Of a stretch of DNA of 64,000 bases, positions 50,712-60,172 are shown piece after piece. Numbering within the stretch: position 1 is the first letter of the stretch; each line of letters begins with the position of its first letter. The stretch comes from Faeciplasma sp048393055 (GTDB taxonomy: Bacteria > Bacillota > Clostridia > Oscillospirales > Ruminococcaceae): positions 52,602 through 116,601 of the forward strand of contig DBFJJS010000006.1 in the NCBI GenBank assembly GCA_048393055.1, in the 5' to 3' direction. The position numbers and the translations under genes were made by a program. The notes under the pieces were generated by a model that was given only the letters and a program-made list of their open reading frames with translations, made no database searches and had not been told where the DNA came from.

Positions 50712-51923
50712 ATGATAAGTCCAAAGCAGAAGAAGATACTTGCATTTTCCTATTCGGATTACGACGCTATCATATGCGACGGCGCAATTCGTTCGGGGAA
50801 AACAAGGATTATGACAGTGGCGTTTATCGACTGGGCAATGAGGGAATTTTCGGGGAAGAGATTCGGCATATGCGGGAAGACGATAGATTCCGCTGTAAAA
50901 AACATAATACTGCCCTACCTGTCGATGAGCTACGCAAGAAAAAAGTACAGTCTGAAGTGGAGAAGAAGCGATAAGCTGCTTGAGGTATCCTGCCGCGGCG
51001 CTAAAAACAGCTTCGAGGTGTTCGGCGGCAGGGACGAGTCGAGCTTTTCGCTTATCCAGGGTAGGACGTTTGCCGGCGTTTTGCTCGACGAAGTGGCGCT
51101 TATGCCTCAGTCGTTTGTTCTTCAGGCGGTTGCAAGGTGCTCGGAGGAGGGCTCAAAGCTGTGGTTTAGCTGCAATCCGGATTCCCCGCAGCACTGGTTC
51201 TACAGAGAGTGGATTTTAAAGCACAGAGAGAAAAACGCGCTTTATCTGCAATTTTGCATAGACGACAACCCGTCGCTGTCGGAAAGGACGATACAAAGAT
51301 ATAAAAGCACCTATTCCGGAGCGTTTTACGACCGCTACATCCTTGGCAAGTGGACAGCAGCTGAGGGGCTTGTCTATGAGCTTTCGCCGGACTGCATAGT
51401 TTCGGATATACCAAGCGGCGGCGATTATTATGTTTCCTGCGACTACGGAACCATGAACCCGTTTTCGCTTGGGCTGTGGTGCGTGGCAGACGGCGTTGGC
51501 ACGAGGATTGCGGAGTATTATCACGACGGCAGATCGAGCGGCATACAGCTCACCGACGACGAGTACTACCGCGAGCTTGAAAGTCTCTGCGCGGATTATC
51601 CGATAAGGGCGGTGATAGTAGATCCGTCCGCAGCGTCGTTTATAGCCTTGATAAAGCGAATGGGCAGGTATCGCGTGAAAAAGGCTGACAACGACGTAAT
51701 AGGTGGAATAAGGCGGACCGCAGGATACTTAAAAAGCGGGAAAATAAAAATATACCGCGGGTGCGAAAACGCCATCCGGGAATTCGGGCTTTACCGCTGG
51801 GACGACAAGGCGGGAAGCGACAGGGTCATTAAGGAAAACGACCACGCAATGGACGACATACGCTATTTTTGCAGCACGGTGATGGCAAAGGAAAGACCGC
51901 GCTATCACAGCATTTTTGAATAA
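50712..51923 (+). CDS. Phage terminase large subunit
   Basis: 403 residues. ATPase with Walker A-like DGAIRSGKTR (about 21-30) and Walker B LLDEVALMP; motif III region WFSCNPDSPQHWFYREW; then an RNase H-like nuclease with acidic residues in YYVSCDYGTMNPFSLGLW and VDPSAASF. PBSX/SPP1-like terminase (Terminase_3/6 type). It packs DNA into the procapsid through the portal encoded next. Confidence 0.9.
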   Translation: MISPKQKKILAFSYSDYDAIICDGAIRSGKTRIMTVAFIDWAMREFSGKRFGICGKTIDSAVKNIILPYLSMSYARKKYSLKWRRSDKLLEVSCRGAKNSFEVFGGRDESSFSLIQGRTFAGVLLDEVALMPQSFVLQAVARCSEEGSKLWFSCNPDSPQHWFYREWILKHREKNALYLQFCIDDNPSLSERTIQRYKSTYSGAFYDRYILGKWTAAEGLVYELSPDCIVSDIPSGGDYYVSCDYGTMNPFSLGLWCVADGVGTRIAEYYHDGRSSGIQLTDDEYYRELESLCADYPIRAVIVDPSAASFIALIKRMGRYRVKKADNDVIGGIRRTAGYLKSGKIKIYRGCENAIREFGLYRWDDKAGSDRVIKENDHAMDDIRYFCSTVMAKERPRYHSIFE

Positions 51924-51945
51924 CGTGCAAACGAAAGGATTAAAA

Positions 51946-53295
51946 ATGAAAACTTATCAGGACTTACTAAACGCGAACACAAGCGAACAAGCGCTCTGCT
52001 CGTTTCTTATTGAGGCGGTTTATGAGCACAGGCTCTCTAAGGAGTACAGAACGGCAGCAGAGGCAATGGCGTACTGGCGCAACGAGAACCCGACTATAAC
52101 AAGGTACCAAAAGCTCCTGTACACCATATCCGGAAAAGCGGTTCCGGACAACTACTCTGCAAATTACAAGCTCGCCTCCAATGTATATTTTCGGTTCGTG
52201 ACGCAGACTGTTCAGTACCTTTTGGGTTACGGCGCGAGGTTTGACGACCCCGCCACAAAGAAAAGGCTGGGCGGGGATGATTTCGACCTTAAGCTCCAAA
52301 CGGCGCTGACAATGGCGCTTAACGGGGGCGTTTCGTTCGGATTTATGAACTACGACCGCCTCGAGGTATTTGGAATAACCGAGTTTGTTCCGCTTTACGA
52401 CGAGGAAAACGGGTCGCTGTCGGCCGGAATAAGGTTTTGGCAGATAGACCGCGACAAGCCTCTTCGCATTACGCTTTATGAAACCGACGGCTACACTGAA
52501 TACATAAGGCGCACAGACGGCGGCGAACTTGAGCTGCTGAGTCCGAAGAGGGCATATAAACAGACAGTCGTCGTCTCGGAATATGAGGGGAGAAGCTGTT
52601 ATGACGGCGAAAATTACCCAGAGCTTCCCATTATACCGCTCTATTCTCCAAGACGGCAGTCGAGCATAGTCGGCTTTAAAAGACAGATAGACTGCTACGA
52701 CCTCATCGAGTCCGGATTTGCCAATGACATTGACGACGCTTCCATGATTTACTGGACTATATCAAACGCCGGCGGCATGGACGACATTGACCTTGCAAAG
52801 TTTGTCGAGCATATGAAGACTGTCAGGGCAGCGGTGGTAGACGATGACGGCGCAAGGGCGGAGGCGCATACCGCCGATGTGCCGTACGCGAGCAGGGAGG
52901 CAATTCTTACAAGGCTTGAATCCGAGATGTACCGAGATTTTATGGTGCTTAACAACAGCACCATTTCCGGCGGCTCAAGCACCGCAACCGCAATAAAGGC
53001 GGCGTACGAGCCGATGAACCTTTATTCAAATATGCTGGAGTCGAATGTGCTGGAGTTTGTGGGAAGGCTTTTGTCTCTTTTGGAAATAGACGACCATTGC
53101 AGCTTTAAGCGCGACAGCATAGTAAACGAGCTTGAAAGCGCAAGAACCGCCCAGACAAGGGTGTCCACTGCTTTAATGCTCAGGGGAGTGTTTGACGACG
53201 AAACCGTTATAAGGCTTTGCGCGCAGGCTCTCGAGCTGAGCGACAGGGACGCGGACAGGATAATTGAAAAGGTCCTTTACGCAGCAAGTAATTAA
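51946..53295 (+). CDS. Phage portal protein (SPP1 gp6-like)
   Basis: 449 residues from the ATG behind GAAAGGA; a longer frame starts inside the terminase gene. Features of the SPP1 Gp6-like portal family: KLASNVYFRFVTQTVQYLLG, then IIPLYSPRRQSSIVGFKRQI, and a C-terminal helical part with SGGSSTATAIKAAYEPMN. The dodecameric portal is the vertex for DNA entry. The gene between portal and scaffold (minor head/MuF protein) seen in SPP1 relatives is absent. Confidence 0.88.
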   Translation: MKTYQDLLNANTSEQALCSFLIEAVYEHRLSKEYRTAAEAMAYWRNENPTITRYQKLLYTISGKAVPDNYSANYKLASNVYFRFVTQTVQYLLGYGARFDDPATKKRLGGDDFDLKLQTALTMALNGGVSFGFMNYDRLEVFGITEFVPLYDEENGSLSAGIRFWQIDRDKPLRITLYETDGYTEYIRRTDGGELELLSPKRAYKQTVVVSEYEGRSCYDGENYPELPIIPLYSPRRQSSIVGFKRQIDCYDLIESGFANDIDDASMIYWTISNAGGMDDIDLAKFVEHMKTVRAAVVDDDGARAEAHTADVPYASREAILTRLESEMYRDFMVLNNSTISGGSSTATAIKAAYEPMNLYSNMLESNVLEFVGRLLSLLEIDDHCSFKRDSIVNELESARTAQTRVSTALMLRGVFDDETVIRLCAQALELSDRDADRIIEKVLYAASN

Positions 53296-53455
53296 ACTGG
53301 TTATTTTGCATTGTCAAAGCCGCTGCACTTTTTGACGATGTGGGATAAATACGGCGCATGGGTCATAGATTGAAAATGATATGCCCGTGCCGCAGCCCCG
53401 AGGAACAGGGGCAATGGAAAAGAGAAAAGTAAAAATTACCTTGAAAGGAGATACT

Positions 53456-54031
53456 ATGGCACTTACAAGAAAAATGCTCAAGGAAATGGGCATAAGTGAT
53501 GAAAACATCGAAAAAATCATACTCGCGCATTCTGAAACGGTGGAGGCCCTTAAGAGGTTCAAATCCGATTCGGAACGCTTTGAACAGGAGCTTAACGCCG
53601 CGAGGGAGGAGCTTTCAATGGACTACAGGTCCAGGTATGACAAGCTGAAGGAGCAATTTGACAGCTACAAAACCGAGGTTGAGGCAAACAGCCTGCGAAG
53701 GAAAAAGGAGGACGCCTATAAAAGGCTGCTTGCGGCGTGCGGAGTTTTGGAAAGCTGCGTAAACTCCATCGTCAGGGTTACGGATTTTGACAGTATGCAG
53801 CTTGATGAAAACGGCGAGATAGCAAACAGCGAGACCGTATCCGATAGAGTCGCAAGCGAGTGGAGCGCGTTTATTCCAAAGACCTCGACCATAGGAGCTA
53901 AAACCGCGACTCCGCCGTCTACGCTATCGGACAGGGTTTTCACAAGGGACGATATCAGAAAGATGTCCTTAAGGGAAATCAACGAAAACTATGCGGCAAT
54001 TAAAAAGTCGCTGAACGGTCAGAGCCTGTAA
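53456..54031 (+). CDS. Phage scaffolding protein (GP20-like)
   Basis: 191 residues from the ATG behind AAAGGAG; the upstream extension lacks such a site. A short N terminus (TRKMLKEMGISDENIEKII) is followed by a coiled coil (about 25-85: AHSETVEALKRFKSDSERFE onward) and a C-terminal region. This is the form of phage minor structural/scaffold GP20 proteins that direct capsid assembly, and it lies directly before the capsid gene. Confidence 0.82.
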   Translation: MALTRKMLKEMGISDENIEKIILAHSETVEALKRFKSDSERFEQELNAAREELSMDYRSRYDKLKEQFDSYKTEVEANSLRRKKEDAYKRLLAACGVLESCVNSIVRVTDFDSMQLDENGEIANSETVSDRVASEWSAFIPKTSTIGAKTATPPSTLSDRVFTRDDIRKMSLREINENYAAIKKSLNGQSL

Positions 54032-54069
54032 AAGCGGTAAAGCGATTAAAAAGAAAGGAAAATAAAAAT

Positions 54070-54912
54070 ATGGCAGTAACAACTTTTATACCCGAGCTTT
54101 GGAGCGCAAGGCTTTTAAATGCGCTTGAGAAAACCCATGTGGCGGCTAATCTTGTAAACAGGGACTACGAGGGCGAAATTAAAAAGAAGGGTGATACGGT
54201 ACATATCAATTCGATAGGAAACGTAACTGTAAAGGATTATACCAGAAACACTAATATCAGCGATCCCGAGACACTTTCCACCACAGACCAGACGCTCGAA
54301 ATATCTCAGGCAAAGTACTTTAACTTCCAGATAGATGACGTAGACGCCGCTCAGGCGGCGGGCGACCTTATGGACAAGGCCATGCTCAGAAGCGCATACG
54401 CTCTTAACGACGTTGCCGACGCATATATTCTCGGCGTGCTCGCAAGCGGAGCGGCTTCCGGGAACGTCATAGGCTCGGATACAGCCGTAAAGCTGACAAA
54501 GGACAACATTTACGAGAATATCGTAAGCCTGAGGCTGCTTCTTGACAAGCAGAGCGTTCCGGGCGAGGGAAGAACCCTTGTGATTCCTCCGGAGGCGTAC
54601 GCGCTTTTGCTTCAGGACTCAAGATTTACCGGCAGCGGCGGCGCAATGAGCGAGCAGACCGTCAGAAACGGCTACATAGGAAACGTCGCAGGCTTTGAGA
54701 TTTACGAATCCAACAACTGCGTAAATTCAAGCGGCACATACACCATTACCGCTCAGGTCAGAAGTGCCTGCACCTATGCCGAGCAGATTATAGAGACCGG
54801 AGCATACCGTCCGGAAAAGCGCTTTGCCGACGCCGTAAAGGGCCTGCACGTTTACGGAGCAAAGGTAACCGATTCGAATCAGATAGCAGCTCTTAAGTGC
54901 ACCTTTGAGTAA
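54070..54912 (+). CDS. Major capsid protein (HK97 fold, P22-coat-like)
   Basis: 280 residues, starting AVTTFIPELWSARLLNALEK, with VNRDYEGEIKKKGDTVHINS, YFNFQIDDVDAAQA and GRTLVIPPEAYALLLQD. These are features of the P22-like coat family common in Firmicutes phages. No separate protease gene is near; capsids that rely on scaffold only often lack one. Confidence 0.85.
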   Translation: MAVTTFIPELWSARLLNALEKTHVAANLVNRDYEGEIKKKGDTVHINSIGNVTVKDYTRNTNISDPETLSTTDQTLEISQAKYFNFQIDDVDAAQAAGDLMDKAMLRSAYALNDVADAYILGVLASGAASGNVIGSDTAVKLTKDNIYENIVSLRLLLDKQSVPGEGRTLVIPPEAYALLLQDSRFTGSGGAMSEQTVRNGYIGNVAGFEIYESNNCVNSSGTYTITAQVRSACTYAEQIIETGAYRPEKRFADAVKGLHVYGAKVTDSNQIAALKCTFE

Positions 54913-55039
54913 GCGAAGCTTATAATTAACTGACGTGGTAAAGCCGCTGCGCACCTGAAAGCCGGGCGGGTTACGCGGATGTTTAAGTCAGACGAATGCG
55001 CGACGCGGCAGACATCGCAATATAGAAAGGCAGTATGAT

Positions 55040-55459
55040 ATGGCATCAATGATAACGCAGATTTGCGCACATATAAAGAATTATTTTGAGTACGAATCGA
55101 AAACGGGCAGCTTTTCGATTTCCGAGGGGAAGCTTCCGGCGCTTGATTTTATCTCTGACGGCGATTATTACTGCATATTAGGCAGCAGGTATAACGACGG
55201 CGTGCACCGCCATCCTGCGGCAGACCTTGAGGACGAGGAGTTTTGCGGCAAAGTGGCGCTAATGGCTGTGCCGAGGGGATTTTTGAGCTTGGTCTCAGAA
55301 ATTGAAAATTACTGCGCGGACGGAATGGACAAGCCGTCGCCATATGCAAGCGAAAGCTTCGGCGGCTATTCCTATACCAGGTTTTCGCCGGATTCCGGTT
55401 CAGGTGCTTCGTGGCAGAAGGCGTTTAAGGACAGGCTCAATGAATGGAGAAGGCTATGA
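55040..55459 (+). CDS. Putative head-tail connector
   Basis: 139 residues, ATG behind GAAAGGCAG. SISEGKLPALDFISDGDYYC and a mostly alpha/beta body match in size and place the first connector after a capsid gene (gp15/gp6-like). The sequence itself gives no firm family. The stop overlaps the next start (ATGA). The 127-nt gap before it contains no gene. Confidence 0.6.
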   Translation: MASMITQICAHIKNYFEYESKTGSFSISEGKLPALDFISDGDYYCILGSRYNDGVHRHPAADLEDEEFCGKVALMAVPRGFLSLVSEIENYCADGMDKPSPYASESFGGYSYTRFSPDSGSGASWQKAFKDRLNEWRRL

Positions 55460-55800
55460 GACTTCTTGAAAGCATGATGACAAAGGCGTGCCTGCTTATA
55501 AAAACCACAGAGCGGGACAGCGGCGGAAACTTTATTTCAAGCTATGAAGAGTCAGACGCCTTTGGCGCGGCGTTCTGGCTTAAGAGCTCGAGCACTGTCA
55601 GCGCAGCGAATGCCGGCGTATCGGTTGGGAAGTATGTGATCACAGTGCCTGAAGGCGTTTCACTTAAATACGGGGATATAGTGCTCAGAAAAAGCGACGG
55701 CAGAAAATTTACCGTAACCGGGGAAAGCACAGAGCTGCCTCCGAATACGGCAAGCATTAGATTCAGGCAGTACACTGCCAACGAATGGATTGAAAGCTAA
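55456..55800 (+). CDS. Putative head-tail stopper
   Basis: 114 residues from the ATG overlapping the upstream stop. Beta-rich: KACLLIKTTERDSGGNFISS, then KYVITVPEGVSLKYGDIVLR and the C-terminal FTVTGES. This form (SH3-like, GDIVLRKSDGRKFTV) recurs in head closure proteins such as SPP1 gp16/HK97 gp9 relatives. The call is by position and fold impression. Confidence 0.6.
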   Translation: MRLLESMMTKACLLIKTTERDSGGNFISSYEESDAFGAAFWLKSSSTVSAANAGVSVGKYVITVPEGVSLKYGDIVLRKSDGRKFTVTGESTELPPNTASIRFRQYTANEWIES

Positions 55801-55846
55801 AATATAAACGCATAAATACTTTTACATACGGAGGTGAGCGACTGGC

Positions 55847-56230
55847 ATGAGCAGTCCAACTGTAAAGGAAGCGGTATACTGTTTTTTCAGCTCCTTCGGC
55901 ATACCGGCATATGAAGAAAACCAGCTTGCGGTAAAGCCGGAGCTGCCCTATATAACCTACTCCGACGTGTCCGGCTGTTTTTATGACGGCGGGCTTAGTG
56001 CTCACGCGCAGATATGGTATAAGGATAACTTCGACTGGCAGGGAGCAGATGCGATATGTAATCTTATATCGGAAAGGGTAGGAGGCAGCGGCGCAGTTAT
56101 TCCCTGCGAGGGCGGGGGCATTTTTATAAGGCGCTCAAGGCCGTTTTCGGAAAACCTTACCGAAAAGTCGGACAAAACCATAAGAAAAAAGCAGGTAAAT
56201 CTGATTTTCGAGTTTATTACCTCACTTTAG
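55847..56230 (+). CDS. Putative tail terminator / tail completion protein
   Basis: 127 residues starting MSSPTVKEAVYCFFSSFGIP, with KPELPYITYSDVSGCF and a C-terminal KQVNLIFEFITSL. In size, position and the PYITY segment it resembles the minor-capsid/tail-completion proteins (SPP1 gp17-like) that stand just before the tail tube gene. Confidence 0.6.
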   Translation: MSSPTVKEAVYCFFSSFGIPAYEENQLAVKPELPYITYSDVSGCFYDGGLSAHAQIWYKDNFDWQGADAICNLISERVGGSGAVIPCEGGGIFIRRSRPFSENLTEKSDKTIRKKQVNLIFEFITSL

Positions 56231-56245
56231 GAAGGAGGCGTTTCA

Positions 56246-56869
56246 TTGGGAAAATATACACTTATCCCGAGCGACACCTATTCAAAAATGGTGCTCGGTC
56301 CCGGCGTTATAGCGGCTCAGTTCGACTGTGACGAAGGAACGCTGAGCGCCGGCGATATCATAGCCGCTACGGTGGGAAATACCGTATTTTCCGCCGTGCC
56401 TCACTACACCGACATGGCTAATAGCACGGTAAACTGTCCCAAAAACACTGCGGAGCTTATGCGTCTTGATTATTGGACGGCGAGCGTGAGTGGAAGGCTC
56501 TGCTCCGCTGACGCAGGCGTTTTAAAAAGCCTTGCCGGGGGAGCGGATATAACGTACGGAGAGCCTGACGTTGTATCGCCTGCACAGTCGCAAAGCATGG
56601 ACTTTTCGGACATATGGTTAATAGCGGATTATTCTGACGTAAACTCCGGCGCAGGAGCGGGGTATATTGCCGTAAAGCTGAAAAATGCCCTGAGCAGGGA
56701 CGGAATTAATTTCAGCCTTCAATCCGGAGACGGCGCGAGCAGCTCGGAAAATGCAAAGGGCATATTTGATTTTTGCTTTACCGCTCACACAAGCGCGTCG
56801 AACCCGAGCGTCAAGCCGTTTGAAATATATATTAAAAGCGGCTCGAATGATTCTGACGACGAGGAGTGA
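56246..56869 (+). CDS. Putative major tail (tube) protein
   Basis: 207 residues from TTG behind GGAAGGAGG. Beta-rich, with YTLIPSDTYSKMVLGPGVIA, STVNCPKNTAELMRLDYWTA and a Ser/Ala-rich C-terminal region ending in an acidic tail. Its position after the connectors suits a tail tube protein. No tape-measure gene follows. Confidence 0.6.
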   Translation: MGKYTLIPSDTYSKMVLGPGVIAAQFDCDEGTLSAGDIIAATVGNTVFSAVPHYTDMANSTVNCPKNTAELMRLDYWTASVSGRLCSADAGVLKSLAGGADITYGEPDVVSPAQSQSMDFSDIWLIADYSDVNSGAGAGYIAVKLKNALSRDGINFSLQSGDGASSSENAKGIFDFCFTAHTSASNPSVKPFEIYIKSGSNDSDDEE

Positions 56870-56873
56870 TTTT

Positions 56874-57242
56874 ATGGGAGTAACTATAACTGACGGAGTA
56901 AGCACCATCGAGCTTCTTTCGGAGCTTGAGTTCAGCATCATACCGATAAGGCTTGGCTCTGAGACCGTTACCGCCGGAGGCAAAACGGTGCTTGATGTAA
57001 TCGGCACCAAAAACCGGCTTGTCATTCCGACAGGCTGGCTTTCTCCTGTCGAGCTTAACAAGCTCGTAACGATGATAAAGCAAAATCCCGCGCTTACGGT
57101 AACCTATCCCTCGCTTTCGGGAGAGGTTACCGATGTGTTTGTATTCGAGCTTCCCGAGCTTAAAACGTTTAAGTACGACGAAAGCGGCGTAGCGCAGTGG
57201 TACGGAGTTACGCTTGAAGCGACCCAACAGGAGGTGGACTGA
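56874..57242 (+). CDS. Phage tail-associated small protein
   Basis: 122 residues from ATG behind GAGGAG. Beta-rich: TITDGVSTIELLSELEFSII, IGTKNRLVIPTGWLSPVELN and QWYGVTLEATQQEVD. It occurs between the tube gene and a baseplate-like gene. I do not know a function; a distal-tail or tube-capping role would fit the position. Confidence 0.55.
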   Translation: MGVTITDGVSTIELLSELEFSIIPIRLGSETVTAGGKTVLDVIGTKNRLVIPTGWLSPVELNKLVTMIKQNPALTVTYPSLSGEVTDVFVFELPELKTFKYDESGVAQWYGVTLEATQQEVD

Positions 57243-58676
57243 TTGATAAGTCATTCCGAGGGATATAACCCGTCCTCCGACATAAGGCAGGTGGGAATGA
57301 GGATTACTATCGGCATGGATTCAGGGCAAGCAAGAGAGAATGCTTATGCCGATCTTTCCGACTATGCATTCACGGACGACTCGGACGCCGCGAAGCTTTT
57401 TGACGGGGATATTACAACAACAGCGGTAACTACGAATGACAGCAATTATTCAAAATACCTCTATGTACATTTTTCGAGCGATTATCCGCCGTCGTATCTT
57501 AAGGTCTATTTTGCGCAGGACAGCGCAGTGCCTGATTTTATCATGACGAGGTGGTATAAATCGAGCAGCGAGTCGTCGCCGCTTTGGACGTATCCCACTG
57601 AAAACGACAAGGTCCTTACGTTCCAAATACCGGCGGGATATGCCTCGCCGTCATATATGCTGTTCAGTATTCAGGGAAGCGGTATTAAAATATGCGAGAT
57701 GGAGCTTGCACCGCCCGTTTCGGACATAGTGCTTACCGAGCAGGAAATAATAAGTGCGAAAATCGAGGAAGAGGTGGATATATACGCTGAAAGGCTTCCA
57801 GGCAGATCGCTTTATTTCGAGGCAGCTATGCCTGCCGATGTGTCAGACCCCGTAACGCTTGGAAGCTGTACGGGAAAAAGTGTAAAATCCGAGATATCTA
57901 TAAACGGCGAATATGTTCACACCGGAGATTTTTATATCGACGAAATTGCGGCTGCAGACGGAGGTATCATAACCAAGGTCAGCTGCTCTGATATTGTAAC
58001 GAGAATGGAGAAGTTCATAACGGGTCTTTCCACCGGAGGAGCAAAAACTCTAGGTGAAATACTCAACTACGGTTCCGGCGCGGCGGCATACCTTGATTTT
58101 CAGATGGACGACTACTCCGCTCAGTCTCTTATATGCGCAGATATGTATACCGAGGTGGACACGCAGAAAAACTGCCTGCTTAAAGCGGCGCAGGCGGCAA
58201 GGCTTTCTTCCATATGGGTAAACAGAAGCGGTGTTGTCAGGATATCATGCCTTACGAAGCAGTCCGGAAGCGTAGCTCAGATACACCCAAACGACGTCAT
58301 AGAGTACTCAGAATATGGTCTTGACGATAGGGTGGATTATGTAGAGGTGACAGGTGAAAATTCCTCCGGGATAACCGCTGCAACGAGCGGCAAGTATTAT
58401 CGGGCGTGTATAATGGAGTATCTTGAAAACGACTTTTTTGTTCCTCAGAACGGCGAAATAATTGCCGACAACTATATCGCTGCGAAAAACTATAGGTTAA
58501 ACGCAAGCCTTAAGCTCAGGTGTGACCCGTGTATAGAAGCTGCGGACAGGGTAAGGCTTTACTGGAAGGATTCAAATGACCTGGGCGAGTTTATTGTAAC
58601 AAAGCAGGTTATTAACTTTGACAGCAGCGGACTATGGTCACAAATGAGATTGACTGCTTCGCCGGGCGCTGAATAA
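57243..58676 (+). CDS. Large tail/baseplate-like protein with N-terminal discoidin-like domain
   Basis: 477 residues from TTG. The N-terminal part (about 1-155) reads like a carbohydrate-binding/discoidin beta domain (KLFDGDITTTAV, YLKVYFAQDSAVPDF, SYMLFSIQGSGIKICEMELA). The middle and C-terminal part (about 160-477) resembles baseplate hub or ReqiPepy6 Gp37-like proteins (INGEYVHTGDFYIDEI, KVSCSDIVTRMEKFI, DYVEVTGENSSG, DRVRLYWKDSNDLGEFIVTK). It may be the single adsorption structure of the particle. Confidence 0.6.
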   Translation: MISHSEGYNPSSDIRQVGMRITIGMDSGQARENAYADLSDYAFTDDSDAAKLFDGDITTTAVTTNDSNYSKYLYVHFSSDYPPSYLKVYFAQDSAVPDFIMTRWYKSSSESSPLWTYPTENDKVLTFQIPAGYASPSYMLFSIQGSGIKICEMELAPPVSDIVLTEQEIISAKIEEEVDIYAERLPGRSLYFEAAMPADVSDPVTLGSCTGKSVKSEISINGEYVHTGDFYIDEIAAADGGIITKVSCSDIVTRMEKFITGLSTGGAKTLGEILNYGSGAAAYLDFQMDDYSAQSLICADMYTEVDTQKNCLLKAAQAARLSSIWVNRSGVVRISCLTKQSGSVAQIHPNDVIEYSEYGLDDRVDYVEVTGENSSGITAATSGKYYRACIMEYLENDFFVPQNGEIIADNYIAAKNYRLNASLKLRCDPCIEAADRVRLYWKDSNDLGEFIVTKQVINFDSSGLWSQMRLTASPGAE

Positions 58677-58698
58677 TATGTATTAAGGGTAACTTAAA

Positions 58699-58992
58699 AT
58701 GACTGTAAGTATAACTTCTGACGACATTATAGCTGCCGCTGCGGTAGTAACTTCTCTGATAACGCTTGTAAGCGTTATCTTTGCGATATACCGCTGGTAT
58801 CTGAGGCAGAACCGCGACACGGAGGAGATAAAAAAGCTCAAGCATGAGAACGCAATCATATGCTACGCACTGTCGGCGTGCCTTGACGGTCTTATACAGC
58901 TTGGAGCAAATCATAACGTGCCTATAGTGAAGGATAAGCTTGACAAATACATAAATCAAACGGCGCACGACCAGATAACGGAGGGCAAGTGA
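58699..58992 (+). CDS. Small membrane-anchored phage protein
   Basis: 97 residues. One N-terminal membrane helix (about 10-31: AAAAVVTSLITLVSVIFAIY) followed by a charged helix (EEIKKLKHENAIICYALSAC). Position before the lysozyme suggests an XhlA-type accessory to lysis. It is not a recognised holin. Confidence 0.6.
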   Translation: MTVSITSDDIIAAAAVVTSLITLVSVIFAIYRWYLRQNRDTEEIKKLKHENAIICYALSACLDGLIQLGANHNVPIVKDKLDKYINQTAHDQITEGK

Positions 58993-58993
58993 C

Positions 58994-59728
58994 ATGACAA
59001 TCAAGGGAATAGACGTATCAAGACATCAGAAAGCCGGCAAGGTGAATTTTGAGGAGCTTAAAAAGCTCGGCTATGAGTTTGTAATCATACGGGCGGGCTA
59101 CGGCAAGGCGCTCAGCCAAAAGGATTCGGCGTTTGAAAGCCACTATGCCGCTGCCAAAGCGGCAGGGCTGCATGTAGGAGCATATCACTACAGCTACGCG
59201 GTAAATGCAGCCGAGGCAAAGCAGGAAGCCGCATGCTTCCTTGAGTGGATTAAGGACAAGGAGCTTGATTATCCCGTTGCATTTGATATTGAGGATGAAA
59301 GCCAGAAAAGCTTGACCAATGCTGAGCGCACGGAAATTGCAAAGACCTTCATGCAGACGGTGGAGGATGCAGGTTACTACGTCATGCTCTACAGCTCTGC
59401 GAATTGGCTCGGCTCGAAGCTTGATATGGATGAGCTGAAGAGCTTCGACGTATGGTGCGCGGCATATGTAGGCAGCGAGGCAAGCATCAAAAAATACTAC
59501 GGCGGGAGCTACGGCATATGGCAATACTCGTCAAGTATAGTTTTGCCGACGGTGTATACAAGCAGGCTCGACCACAACAACGCATACAAGAACTACGCGA
59601 AAATCATTAAAAACGCGGGGCTTAATCATCTTGGAGACAACGATATCCCGACAATAAAGGTAGACGACCCCGAGCCGGACGACAAGCCTGTTCCGGACGT
59701 TATAGACCTGAGCGAATTTGAAAAATAA
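58994..59728 (+). CDS. GH25 lysozyme (phage endolysin)
   Basis: 244 residues. Muramidase: GIDVSRHQKAGKVNFEELK at the N terminus, FVIIRAGYG, HVGAYHYSYA, the catalytic acids in FDIEDE (about 96-101), and YGIWQYSSS near 177. It cleaves peptidoglycan between MurNAc and GlcNAc. The C-terminal tail (about 215-244, Asp/Pro-rich) has no wall-binding domain. No signal peptide, as expected for a holin-dependent endolysin. Confidence 0.92.
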   Translation: MTIKGIDVSRHQKAGKVNFEELKKLGYEFVIIRAGYGKALSQKDSAFESHYAAAKAAGLHVGAYHYSYAVNAAEAKQEAACFLEWIKDKELDYPVAFDIEDESQKSLTNAERTEIAKTFMQTVEDAGYYVMLYSSANWLGSKLDMDELKSFDVWCAAYVGSEASIKKYYGGSYGIWQYSSSIVLPTVYTSRLDHNNAYKNYAKIIKNAGLNHLGDNDIPTIKVDDPEPDDKPVPDVIDLSEFEK

Positions 59729-59749
59729 AAAGAAAGGGAAGTAAAAGTC

Positions 59750-60157
59750 ATGGGATTTTTAAATGAGTTTATCTCGCAGTACGGCACAACTATTCTATAC
59801 GCGATACTCACCGCAATAGCCGGATATCTCGGCGTAGTAATTAAGCGTCTATACGAAAAGTACATCAACGATAAGACAAAGCAGGCAGTAGCGAAAACCG
59901 TAGTGCAGGCGATAGAGCAGATTTATAAAGACCTTCACGGCGATGAAAAGTTAAACAAGGCGCTTGAATCGATGTCTGAAATGCTGGCTGAGAAAGGCAT
60001 ACAAATCTCAGATTTAGAGATGCGTATGCTGATCGAGGCGGCAGTAGCAGAATTTAACGAGGCGTTTAGGAAAGAGAACGCCGAAGGCAAAACTGAAGAC
60101 ATTGCACAAGCCGATAAGGCTGGGCCTGTATTGGCGCAAGCCGGCAGCAACGGTTAA
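59750..60157 (+). CDS. Phage holin, LLH-family-like
   Basis: 135 residues. N-terminal membrane helix (about 13-32: TTILYAILTAIAGYLGVVIK) and a helical cytoplasmic part KTKQAVAKTVVQAIEQIYKD as in LLH (Lactobacillus phage) holins. Follows the lysozyme by 21 nt. Last gene of the phage cluster, with a terminator after it. Confidence 0.85.
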   Translation: MGFLNEFISQYGTTILYAILTAIAGYLGVVIKRLYEKYINDKTKQAVAKTVVQAIEQIYKDLHGDEKLNKALESMSEMLAEKGIQISDLEMRMLIEAAVAEFNEAFRKENAEGKTEDIAQADKAGPVLAQAGSNG

Positions 60158-60172
60158 GGAGATTAAAAAGAG

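Noticed and set aside
53381..53455. Longer N terminus of the scaffold gene
   Set aside because: The ATG at 53456 has a clear AAAGGAG site; the upstream extension has none and is not scaffold-like.
53318..54965. AAAGCCGCTGC words near 53320 and 54950 as a dispersed repeat
   Set aside because: Only about 11 bases are shared, in similar positions before structural genes; too short to support a repeat family.
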